Source of the DNA: Thiobacillus sp. UBA6205
Lineage (GTDB): Bacteria > Pseudomonadota > Gammaproteobacteria > Burkholderiales > Thiobacillaceae
Length of the DNA: 8,734 nucleotides
NCBI GenBank assembly: GCA_002421825.1
Contig: DISR01000088.1
Coordinates: 1-8,734, forward strand
Direction of reading: 5' to 3'
A program made the translations under genes and the position numbers. The notes under the pieces were generated by a model. That model ran no database searches. It saw only the letters and a list, made by a program, of their open reading frames with translations, and was not told the DNA's origin. Every line of letters starts with the position of its first letter. The stretch's first letter is position 1. This document shows positions 1 to 6,218 of the stretch, in pieces.

Positions 1-80
1 CTTGCCATATTATTCATACTGTCTGCGGCTCGCCTTCGCGATCTTGCCGCTTTGGAAAAGAAATAATCGGGAGTCTGAAA

Positions 81-206
81 ATGAGAATTCTTCATACGAT
101 GTTGCGCGTGGCGCCCGGAAGCGTTGGACGAGGGGCCCCCGAAGGGGGATCGGCCCGCTGGAGGGATGCCCCTACCCGCATGAGAAAGTGTTTGTCGAAG
201 CCGTAA
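81..206 (+). pseudogene. 41-codon leader ORF starting with a duplicated gloA N-terminus
   Basis: An ATG at 81 with a good Shine-Dalgarno (GGGAG at 69-73, 7 nt spacing) opens a 41-codon frame. Its first ten residues, MRILHTMLRV, are identical to the start of the gloA product at 217. After codon 10 the frame enters GC-rich sequence that encodes no glyoxalase residues and ends at TAA (204-206). That stop overlaps the AAGGGA ribosome binding site of gloA. Seen: the duplicate start, the good RBS and the overlapping stop. Inferred: either a broken 5' remnant of an earlier gloA copy, or a leader ORF whose translation couples to gloA. I know of no function for the peptide. Confidence is for the ORF being a real remnant, not for its being translated. 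Confidence 0.5.
131..148. repeat. GC-rich palindrome/hairpin in the gloA leader
   Basis: The stretch holds the palindrome GGGGCCCC (132-139) and a perfect hairpin CCCCC-GAA-GGGGG (136-148). On the minus strand it reads as a C-rich stem with a UUCG-like loop. It lies in the segment separating the duplicated gloA start from the functional gene. No T-run follows on either strand, so it is not a standard intrinsic terminator. It looks like part of a small GC-rich interspersed element, but its ends cannot be defined from one copy. Confidence 0.5.
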
Positions 207-210
207 GGGA
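205..210 (+). promoter_or_regulatory. Shine-Dalgarno of gloA
   Basis: AAGGGA sits 6 nt before the ATG at 217 and supports that start. Its first two bases are shared with the TAA stop of the upstream leader ORF, so a ribosome finishing that ORF would stop directly on the gloA initiation site. Confidence 0.6.
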
Positions 211-216
211 TTTGTC

Positions 217-627
217 ATGAGAATTCTGCATACGATGTTGCGGGTAGGCGATCTGGAAAAATCGATCGACTTCTATACCCGTGTGCTGGGCATGAAAGTT
301 CTGCGCCGCAAGGATTACCCGGACGGCAGGTTCACCTTGGCCTTTCTCGGCTATGACACCGAAGACAGGACGGCGGTGCTGGAGCTGACCTGCAACTGGG
401 GCGTGGAGAGCTACGAGCTCGGCACGGCCTACGGCCATATTGCGATCGAGGTGGACGATGCCTACAAGGCGTGTGAAGCCGTCAAGGCCAACGGCGGGAA
501 CGTGACGCGCGAAGCCGGGCCGATGAAGCATGGCTCCAGCGTGATCGCTTTCGTGCAGGATCCGGACGGTTACAAGATCGAATTCATCCAGAAGGGCACG
601 GCCGGCTGGAGCACGGCAGGCAACTGA
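217..627 (+). CDS. gloA: Lactoylglutathione lyase (glyoxalase I)
   Basis: Cytosolic enzyme that isomerises the methylglyoxal-glutathione hemithioacetal to S-lactoylglutathione, the first step of the glyoxalase detoxification pathway. The 136-residue product is the length of the short bacterial GloA form (135 in E. coli). It shows the tandem beta-alpha-beta-beta-beta glyoxalase modules, with the opening motif HTMLRVGDLEKSIDFY. The metal ligands fall at the E. coli positions: His5, Glu56, His74 and Glu122 (in the motif DPDGYKIEFIQ). This points to the Ni/Co-dependent class. The start at 217 is supported by AAGGGA six bases upstream and by the conserved MRILHTM N-terminus. The gene converges on rsmA, with 3 bp between the stops and so no room for a dedicated terminator. 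Oddity: its first ten codons are repeated upstream at 81. Confidence 0.96.
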   Translation: MRILHTMLRVGDLEKSIDFYTRVLGMKVLRRKDYPDGRFTLAFLGYDTEDRTAVLELTCNWGVESYELGTAYGHIAIEVDDAYKACEAVKANGGNVTREAGPMKHGSSVIAFVQDPDGYKIEFIQKGTAGWSTAGN

Positions 628-630
628 GAA

Positions 631-1398
631 CTAGCGGCTGAGCCAGGCCGTTAGTTTCTCGAACTCGGCCACGCCAAGGTTTTCCGCGCGCAGCCCCGGG
701 TCGATGCCGGTCACCTTGAAAGCTTCCTCGCCAATCAGCCTGCCCAAGGTGTTGCGCAAGGTCTTGCGCCGTTGCGAGAACGCAGTGGCGACGATTTCCG
801 CGAAGCGCTTTTCATCCAGGCCGGGATAGCTGCCGGACGCTTTCGGGATTAGCCGCACCACGGCTGAATCGACCTTGGGCGGCGGATCGAAGGCTTGTGG
901 CGGCACATCGAGCAGCCATTCCAGGTGGAAGCGCCGCTGCAGCATGACCGAGAGGCGCCCGTAGGCAGAGGTGGAGGGTTCGGCCACCATGCGATCCACC
1001 ACTTCCTTTTGCAGCATGAAGGTCATGTCGACGATGGCGTCTGCATAGTCCATCAGATGAAACAGCAGCGGGCTGGAGATGTTGTAGGGCAGGTTGCCGC
1101 ACACGCGAATTCGATTTCCCAGGGAACCGAAATCGAACTTCAGTGCATCGCCTTCATGGATGCCGAGGCGCCCGGACGGGAATTCGCTTCTCAGCCGCGT
1201 GATGATGTCGCGGTCGAGTTCCACCACGTGCAGGTGCGGCACACGCTCCAGCAACGGCCGGGTCAGCGCGCCGAGGCCGGGGCCGATTTCCACCAGCAGT
1301 TCATCGGGCTTCGGGTTGATGGCGTTGACGATGGCATGGATGATGCCTTCGTCGACCAGGAAGTGCTGTCCGAAGCGCTTGCGCGGAATATGTTTCAT
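631..1398 (-). CDS. rsmA: 16S rRNA (adenine(1518)-N6/adenine(1519)-N6)-dimethyltransferase
   Basis: RsmA (KsgA) dimethylates two adjacent adenines in the helix 45 loop of 16S rRNA, using S-adenosylmethionine, late in 30S assembly. The product is 255 residues, normal for the family. The N-terminus holds RKRFGQHFL (residues 6-14), the SAM-binding glycine loop is VEIGPGLGALT (36-46), and the catalytic motif IV NLPYNISSPLLF is at 102-113. The C-terminal helical domain includes FSQRRKTLRNTL (207-218). I place the start at the ATG at 1398 because family members begin just before this motif. An in-frame TTG at 1452 would only add residues encoded by an intergenic repeat. The Shine-Dalgarno is poor, which fits operon translation. 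It is the last gene of the lptD-surA-pdxA-rsmA run. Confidence 0.97.
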   Translation of the reverse strand: MKHIPRKRFGQHFLVDEGIIHAIVNAINPKPDELLVEIGPGLGALTRPLLERVPHLHVVELDRDIITRLRSEFPSGRLGIHEGDALKFDFGSLGNRIRVCGNLPYNISSPLLFHLMDYADAIVDMTFMLQKEVVDRMVAEPSTSAYGRLSVMLQRRFHLEWLLDVPPQAFDPPPKVDSAVVRLIPKASGSYPGLDEKRFAEIVATAFSQRRKTLRNTLGRLIGEEAFKVTGIDPGLRAENLGVAEFEKLTAWLSR

Positions 1399-1409
1399 TT
1401 CAAAGGCAT

Positions 1410-1535
1410 TTAACCACGGGGAGCACGGGGCACACGGAGAAAAACAAATCAAAAAGCAAAAATCAAAAATAAGGGCGTGAATTACGTGGCAGACTTTATT
1501 GCTTCATTCGACTTCCCCGTGCCCCCCGTGGTTAA
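1410..1535. repeat. Inverted 21-bp repeat pair ('NHGEHG' type) filling the rsmA-pdxA gap
   Basis: The arms at 1410-1430 and 1515-1535 are inverted copies matching at 20 of 21 positions (core TTAACCACGGGG). They enclose 84 bases that are mostly A-rich (aaatcaaaaagcaaaaatc and similar). The left arm continues as CACACGGAG, giving the roughly 9-base periodic CACGG pattern that translates as NHGEHGAHGE; I recognise this as a widespread bacterial intergenic repeat. The TTAA of the right arm supplies the TAA stop of pdxA. The pair could form a long stem in the operon transcript. It is not a usual terminator, because the U-rich part on that strand lies in the loop rather than after the stem. Confidence 0.85.
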
Positions 1536-2530
1536 TGGGTTTTGGATACCCGACCAGCCAATTCGATGGCCAGTTGAATGGCGGCAAGCAGGCTGCCGGT
1601 TTCGGCGCGTCCCGTGCCGGCGAGTTCCAGCGCGGTGCCGTGGTCGACTGAGGTGCGGATGAAGGGCAGGCCCAGGGTGACGTTGATGCCTTCGCCGAAG
1701 CTTGCGTACTTCAACACCGGCAATCCCTGGTCGTGGTACATGGCGAGCGCCGCATCGGCCGGCTGCTTTCTGAGTTGCGCGAACAGGGTGTCGGCCGGCA
1801 GCGGGCCGGAAAGAACCATGCCCTGCGCGCGCAGCCTGTCGAGCACGGGTTCGATGACCTCGATTTCCTCGCGGCCGAGATGCCCGGATTCGCCGGCATG
1901 CGGGTTGAGCCCGCACACTGCGATATGCGGGTCGGCGATGCCGAATTTTTCCATCAGGTCGCGATGCAGGATGGCGAGCACCTGTTCAAGCGAATCGCGG
2001 GTGATGGCGGCGGATACGTCTTTCAGCGGCAGGTGGGTGGTGGCCAGTGCCACGCGCAGGCCGCCGCCGGTCAGCATCATCACCACCTTTGCCGTGCCGG
2101 ATTTCTCCGCCAGGTATTCGGTGTGGCCGGTGAACGGAAAGCCTGCGTCGTTGATGATGCCCTTGTGCACCGGGCCGGTGACCATGGCATCGCAGTTTCC
2201 ATCCATGCAGCCTTGCAGGGCGGCATCCAGCAGGGACAGCACATGCGAGCTGTTGCGGGCATCGAGCGTTCCGGCTACGGTGGGCGCCGCCAGCGCAAAC
2301 GACTGTACGGCGAGCTGGCCAGGCTTGTGTTCGGGCGTGGTGTCGGCGGGCCGGAGTTCGACAAGCCGCACGGACTGGCCCAACTGCTTCGCACGGGCCG
2401 CCAGCGCATCGAGGTTGCCGAGCACGCGCAGGCGGCAGGGCAGGGCCAGTGCCGCGAGCGCAAGGGCGAGGTCAGGGCCGATGCCGGCAGGTTCGCCGCA
2501 GGTGTAGGCAATGACGGGAAAATTGCTCAT
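1532..2530 (-). CDS. pdxA: 4-hydroxythreonine-4-phosphate dehydrogenase
   Basis: PdxA oxidises 4-phosphohydroxy-L-threonine with NAD(P)+ to the unstable 2-amino-3-oxo product that PdxJ uses to make pyridoxine 5'-phosphate (the DXP-dependent vitamin B6 route, cytosolic). The product is 332 residues, close to the E. coli length. It shows GEPAGIGPD (12-20), VTGPVHKGIIN (117-127) and GHTEYLAEKSG (135-145). The three metal-binding histidines fall at the E. coli numbers: His166 (ATTHLP), His211 (CGLNPHAGE) and His266 (AMYHDQG). The closing motif is GLPFIRTSVDHGTA. I chose the ATG at 2530; a longer reading to 2581 would only translate an intergenic repeat. No clear Shine-Dalgarno is present. The stop codon lies inside the inverted repeat downstream. 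Confidence 0.97.
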   Translation of the reverse strand: MSNFPVIAYTCGEPAGIGPDLALALAALALPCRLRVLGNLDALAARAKQLGQSVRLVELRPADTTPEHKPGQLAVQSFALAAPTVAGTLDARNSSHVLSLLDAALQGCMDGNCDAMVTGPVHKGIINDAGFPFTGHTEYLAEKSGTAKVVMMLTGGGLRVALATTHLPLKDVSAAITRDSLEQVLAILHRDLMEKFGIADPHIAVCGLNPHAGESGHLGREEIEVIEPVLDRLRAQGMVLSGPLPADTLFAQLRKQPADAALAMYHDQGLPVLKYASFGEGINVTLGLPFIRTSVDHGTALELAGTGRAETGSLLAAIQLAIELAGRVSKTH

Positions 2531-2559
2531 GACGGCGCGGCAAAGAAAACGTGGACAAG

Positions 2560-2610
2560 GAGGACAAGAGGACGGGAGCAAGTCCTTAAATCCGGTTTCC
2601 TCTTGTCCTC
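2560..2610. repeat. Inverted repeat in the pdxA-surA gap
   Basis: A perfect 13-bp inverted repeat (gaggacaagagga at 2560-2572, its complement at 2598-2610) brackets a 25-base loop. Both arms sit in longer purine-rich tracts built from GGACAAG/AGGAC units (2553-2573, and the complement to 2622). It occupies most of the 123-base space between the surA stop and the pdxA start. It differs in sequence from the repeat on the other side of pdxA. In the operon mRNA it could form a stable stem; no terminal U-run follows on the transcribed strand. Confidence 0.8.
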
Positions 2611-2653
2611 TGTCCTCTTTGTTTGATCTTTCCTGGATTTGATCAGAAGTTCT

Positions 2654-3955
2654 CTAATCTAGCGGACGCAGTTCGACGTAGGCCTGATCGCGAATCTGGC
2701 GCACCCAGTCCTCGACCGCTTCGTCGAGCTTGCGTTCGCGGATGGCCTGGCGCGCCAGCAGGCGCTGCCTTTCGGCGGTGACGTCCTGCTGGCGGCGTTC
2801 CAGCACCTCGATGAGGTGCCAGCCGAACGGCGTTTGCACGATCTGGCTCAGTTCGCCGGGTTGCAGGGCGCTCATGGCGCGCTCGAATTCAGGCACCGTG
2901 TCGCCCGGATTGACCCAGCTGAGCTCGCCGCCCTTGGCTGCGCTGCCGGCATCCTCGGAGAACTGGCGCGCGAGGGTTTCGAATTTTTCGCCCCCTTGCA
3001 GGATGCGCTCGCGAATCTGGGTCAGCCGGTTGATGGCATCCGATTCCGAGGTGATCTCGCTGGGCTTGATGAGGATGTGTCTTGCCCGGGTCTGGGTGAT
3101 GACGGTGGTGACATCCTTGCCGCGCTTGTCGTTGAGCCGGATGACGTGAAAGCCGTTGGGGCTTTTGATCAATTCGCTGACCTCGCCCGGATTCATGCCG
3201 CGCAACGCGTCGAGGAACAGCGTAGGGACCTGGCCGGCGGCGCGCCAGCCGAGACTGCCGCCGTCGAGGGCGTTGGGGGCGTCGGAATAGCTTGCAGAGA
3301 GCTGTGCGAAATCCCCCCCCCTGCCCAGTTCGTCGATGACGGTCTGGGCGCGTGCACGGCGTTCCTGGATCTGCTCCGGAGTGGCATTCTCGGGAATCGA
3401 GACCAGGATATGGGAAACGTCGTACTCCTCGTCCTGAGCGGCGCCGGCCTGGGATTGCAGATGGCTGTCAATTTCGGCATCGCTGACATTGAGCCTGCTC
3501 TCGACCTGGCGCTCGCGCGCGCGGCTGATCAGGATTTCATTGCTGATGTTTTCGCGAAAGCGCTCGTAGCTGACGCCGTCCCTGGTCAGGGCGGCCTTGA
3601 GTTCTTCCACGCTCATGCCGTTCTGCGACGCGATGCGCTGCACCGCGCGCTCGACCTGTGCCGGGTCCGCGCGCACGCCGGAAGTTTTGGCGTGCTGCAG
3701 CAAGGCGCGTTCGGTCACCATGCGATCGAGGGTTTGCTTGAGCAGCAGGTCGCGCGGAGGCATCTGGATGTTTTGCCTGCGCAACTGCTGCATGACGGTG
3801 CGGTAGCGCTGCTCCAGTTCGCTGCGCGTGATGACTTCGTCATTGACGACCGCCGCGATCTGGTCGACCTCGACGATTGCGGCCATGGATTGCGACAGAG
3901 GCATGCAGCAGGCCAGCACGAGGCAGGCAAGGAACTTACTGGAAAAGGAATTCAT
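2654..3955 (-). CDS. surA: Periplasmic chaperone / peptidyl-prolyl isomerase SurA
   Basis: SurA escorts unfolded beta-barrel proteins, including LptD, across the periplasm to the BAM complex. The 433-residue product (428 in E. coli) has a signal peptide with a hydrophobic FLACLVLACCMPL core and likely cleavage around residues 25-26 (SMAA). The SurA N-terminal domain follows (about 27-165, from VDQIAAVVNDEVITRSELE). Two parvulin (PPIC) domains come next, at about 178-280 (YDVSHILVSIPENATPEQIQ, NGFHVIRL) and 290-388 (ARHILIKPSE, FGWHLIEVLERR), then a C-terminal helix. The start is taken at 3955, overlapping the lptD end by 20 bp, which suggests translational coupling. An in-frame ATG at 3967 would add four residues and cannot be excluded. 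A G9 homopolymer on the coding strand (3313-3321) encodes the Gly211-Gly214 region and leaves the frame open here. Confidence 0.96.
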   Translation of the reverse strand: MNSFSSKFLACLVLACCMPLSQSMAAIVEVDQIAAVVNDEVITRSELEQRYRTVMQQLRRQNIQMPPRDLLLKQTLDRMVTERALLQHAKTSGVRADPAQVERAVQRIASQNGMSVEELKAALTRDGVSYERFRENISNEILISRARERQVESRLNVSDAEIDSHLQSQAGAAQDEEYDVSHILVSIPENATPEQIQERRARAQTVIDELGRGGDFAQLSASYSDAPNALDGGSLGWRAAGQVPTLFLDALRGMNPGEVSELIKSPNGFHVIRLNDKRGKDVTTVITQTRARHILIKPSEITSESDAINRLTQIRERILQGGEKFETLARQFSEDAGSAAKGGELSWVNPGDTVPEFERAMSALQPGELSQIVQTPFGWHLIEVLERRQQDVTAERQRLLARQAIRERKLDEAVEDWVRQIRDQAYVELRPLD

Positions 3956-6182
3956 TGGTCGGGGCATATCCTGGAATGCTTTGTTTAAGCGTACTCATCG
4001 GGCTGGCGCCGAGACGCCCCATGCCGTTAAGCTCGAGCTGCAGGAAAAAGGCGTTGTTGACGTCCTTTTCCGCGGTGGTAATGCGCTGCGCCACCCCGCG
4101 CAGTACCCAGCAACCGCCATTATATTCAAGTCCGGCCAGTCCTTCGACAAGGCTGTTGTCGCGGAACGAGTAATTCGCGCGAAGCAGGCCGTAAAGGTTA
4201 CGGGTAATCGGCCATTGCAGCGCGGTGTCGAGTTGCTCGACCTCGCCGTCGTGGAAGCGGTAGCCGATGCTGGCGGTCTTGCCGGGTGCAGGATGGAAAC
4301 TGGTCGAAACGGTGGTCTTGATGGTCTTGCCGAGATCGGTGTCGAACTGCCACCCGCTGTCCACGCGCCATGCAGGGGTGATCTGGCCGGACAGCAGCGC
4401 GAGCAGGTCGGTTGACTTGCTGTCGCGCGGCGGGTCCGTCGGCAGCAGGGTGACCAGCTGGTTGGAGAAATAGTAGCGCTGCCCGAAGGCGACCTTGAGC
4501 CTTTCCAGCCCGCTGCTCTCGTCGATGAAGCGGCTGGTCAGCGCCAGCGTCAGCTGGTTGGCATCGTTGATGCGGTCGCCGCCGATGAACTGGTTCTCGG
4601 TGAATATCTGCGCGAAGCTGAGGTCGAGCAGTGCGCTGTCGAACACCGGCAGCGTGCTTTGGTCGCGGTAGGGTGCGTAAACGTAGTAGGCGCGCGGCTC
4701 CAGGGTCTGCAGGTAGCGGCTGCCGCGAAACTCGAAGTCGCGCTCCAGGATGAAGCCGCTGTCCAGGCTGGCGATGGGCAGCGAACGCGACTGTTTTTCC
4801 TGCATCCCGGGCAGCGGCTCGTCGATGCTGTAATGCGTATAGTGATAGCCGATTTTCGGCGTGATGAAGAACGAGCTGGTGCTGTAGGGCAACTTGAGGC
4901 TGGGGTAGATCGTGAAGCGGCTGCCGCCCTCCGCCTGGGTAAGCGGATCGGGATCCGGGTGGTGGAAAAAGCTGTATTCGCCCTCGAGGCCGGCCTCCAG
5001 GCGCCCGCCCAGCACGCGGCTGGCGTTCAGGGTGAATTGGGGCAGCCGGTAGTAGGGAGTCTGCAGGATGGGTTTGTTGGAATCCTGCAGCACCTGCAAC
5101 TGCTGTACGCGCATCCCCGCCTGCCACCAGTCGCCGTCATAGCTCAGCGTGCCCTCCTGCGGCAGGATCGAACGCGAGGTTACGTCGATCTGGTTGGAAA
5201 GATCGCGGAAGTACTCGTCATCCGACACGCGCTGATAGGTGATCTGGCCCTTCAGGCGGGAGGTGAAGTTCTGGGTATGGCTGAGCGAAGCCAGCCAGCG
5301 CGTGCGTTCCTCGGTCTGGTCCTTGTGCAGATATTCGACCGCGGCTTCGCCCTGGTATGACGGCATCAGGTAGCGGAATTCCCCGCCCAGCTGCAGGCCG
5401 CGCGTTGCCAGGAAGCGCGGATACAGCGTGGCATCGTAATTCGGCGCCAAGTTGAAATAGTAGGGCAGAGTGACGTCGAGGCCGCTCTTGCCGGTGAAGC
5501 CGACGGTGGGGGCGAGGAAGCCCGATTTGCGCGAGTCATTCAGCGGAAAGTCCGCCCATGGGGCATACAGCAGCGGCATGTCCTTGAATTTCAGCAGCAC
5601 GTTGCGCGCAGTACCGATCTGCTTGTCCTGGTCGATGTTCAGGTCCGCCACCTTGAGCTGCCAGTCGTCGTTGCCGGGCGCGCAGGTCGTATAGGTGGCG
5701 CCCTTCGCCGCGAACCTGTTCCGGCCAAGCAGGGCCAGCGACTCGGCTTCCCCGCGGGCGGTGATGCGGCGGCCCTCGGTCGGCAAAATGCGGTAGCGCG
5801 GATCGGTCAGCAGGCCGGTGCTGTCGTCGAGCTTGAGCTTGAGCGTGGCGCCGGTCAGGATCAGATTGGCCTGTTCCAGGCGGATGTTGCCCTCGGCTTC
5901 GACCTGCTCCAGGCTGTGGTCATAGCGCAGGCTGTCCGCGAAGAAGTTTTGCCCGGCCTTGCGCGCCTCGACCTGGCCGGTGGCCTCGATCACATCGGGC
6001 CCTACGCTTTGCACGCGATCGGCGGAAAGGAACAGCGGCCCTGCGTCGCCCGCCGCCAGGGAGCCGAGCAGGGCGGTGTCGCGCTTCAGGACGAGCGGCG
6101 CCTCCTGCGCCCGGAGCGGAATCCAGGCGAAAAGAAGGAAAAGGGCAGGCGTCAGGGCTAGCCGCGCCAAGGTCAGTGGCAA
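3936..6182 (-). CDS. lptD: LPS-assembly protein LptD
   Basis: LptD is the outer-membrane beta-barrel that, with the lipoprotein LptE, inserts lipopolysaccharide into the outer leaflet. The product is 748 residues (784 in E. coli). It has a signal peptide (hydrophobic to about residue 25, LRA/QEAP), an OstA/LptA-like periplasmic jellyroll domain at about 50-160 (LSADRVQSVGPDVIEATGQV) and a long barrel with alternating aromatic strands. LLYAPWADFPLNDSRKSGFL (205-224) is the typical LptD linker region. No ATG exists near the N-terminus; TTG at 6182 is the best start, with GGAA nine bases upstream. Only two cysteines are present, Cys167 and Cys691. They match one disulfide between the N-terminal domain and the barrel, rather than the two in E. 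coli. It is the first gene of the minus-strand operon and overlaps surA by 20 bp. Confidence 0.97.
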   Translation of the reverse strand: MPLTLARLALTPALFLLFAWIPLRAQEAPLVLKRDTALLGSLAAGDAGPLFLSADRVQSVGPDVIEATGQVEARKAGQNFFADSLRYDHSLEQVEAEGNIRLEQANLILTGATLKLKLDDSTGLLTDPRYRILPTEGRRITARGEAESLALLGRNRFAAKGATYTTCAPGNDDWQLKVADLNIDQDKQIGTARNVLLKFKDMPLLYAPWADFPLNDSRKSGFLAPTVGFTGKSGLDVTLPYYFNLAPNYDATLYPRFLATRGLQLGGEFRYLMPSYQGEAAVEYLHKDQTEERTRWLASLSHTQNFTSRLKGQITYQRVSDDEYFRDLSNQIDVTSRSILPQEGTLSYDGDWWQAGMRVQQLQVLQDSNKPILQTPYYRLPQFTLNASRVLGGRLEAGLEGEYSFFHHPDPDPLTQAEGGSRFTIYPSLKLPYSTSSFFITPKIGYHYTHYSIDEPLPGMQEKQSRSLPIASLDSGFILERDFEFRGSRYLQTLEPRAYYVYAPYRDQSTLPVFDSALLDLSFAQIFTENQFIGGDRINDANQLTLALTSRFIDESSGLERLKVAFGQRYYFSNQLVTLLPTDPPRDSKSTDLLALLSGQITPAWRVDSGWQFDTDLGKTIKTTVSTSFHPAPGKTASIGYRFHDGEVEQLDTALQWPITRNLYGLLRANYSFRDNSLVEGLAGLEYNGGCWVLRGVAQRITTAEKDVNNAFFLQLELNGMGRLGASPMSTLKQSIPGYAPTNEFLFQ

Positions 6183-6218
6183 GCTGTAAAATTCCGGTTT
6201 TTATTCAAGTTGATCGGC

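Larger units (their letters stand above)
81..247 (+). repeat. Direct repeat of the gloA start (81-110 and 217-246)
   Basis: The 30 bases from each ATG match at 27 positions. All three differences fall in third codon positions and are synonymous (Leu4 CTT/CTG, Arg9 CGC/CGG, Val10 GTG/GTA). Sequence upstream of the two ATGs does not match, so the repeat starts at the start codon. After about codon 10 the copies diverge, apart from a possible weak GGCG...GGAA resemblance. Confidence 0.85.

Noticed and set aside
1..80. Sigma-70 promoter for gloA
   Set aside because: TTGCCA, TTGCCG and AATAAT are present, but no pair has acceptable spacing.
2..220. 72-residue plus-strand frame at the window start
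   Set aside because: It has a TTG start with no visible binding site, no family features, and overlaps the better supported leader ORF in another frame.
1399..1452. N-terminal extension of RsmA from TTG 1452
   Set aside because: The extra residues are coded by the NHGEHG repeat and precede the conserved family start.
1410..1535. Rho-independent terminator between pdxA and rsmA
   Set aside because: The stem arms are 84 bases apart and the U-rich stretch lies within the loop, not after the stem.
2531..2581. N-terminal extension of PdxA
   Set aside because: The extra residues (PSSCPPCPRF) come from the intergenic repeat. MSNFPVIAYTCGEPAGIGPD is the usual start.
6183..6218. TAAAAT at 6187-6192 as a -10 box for amgK
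   Set aside because: No matching -35 box at 16-18 bases upstream, so it is only an AT-rich patch.
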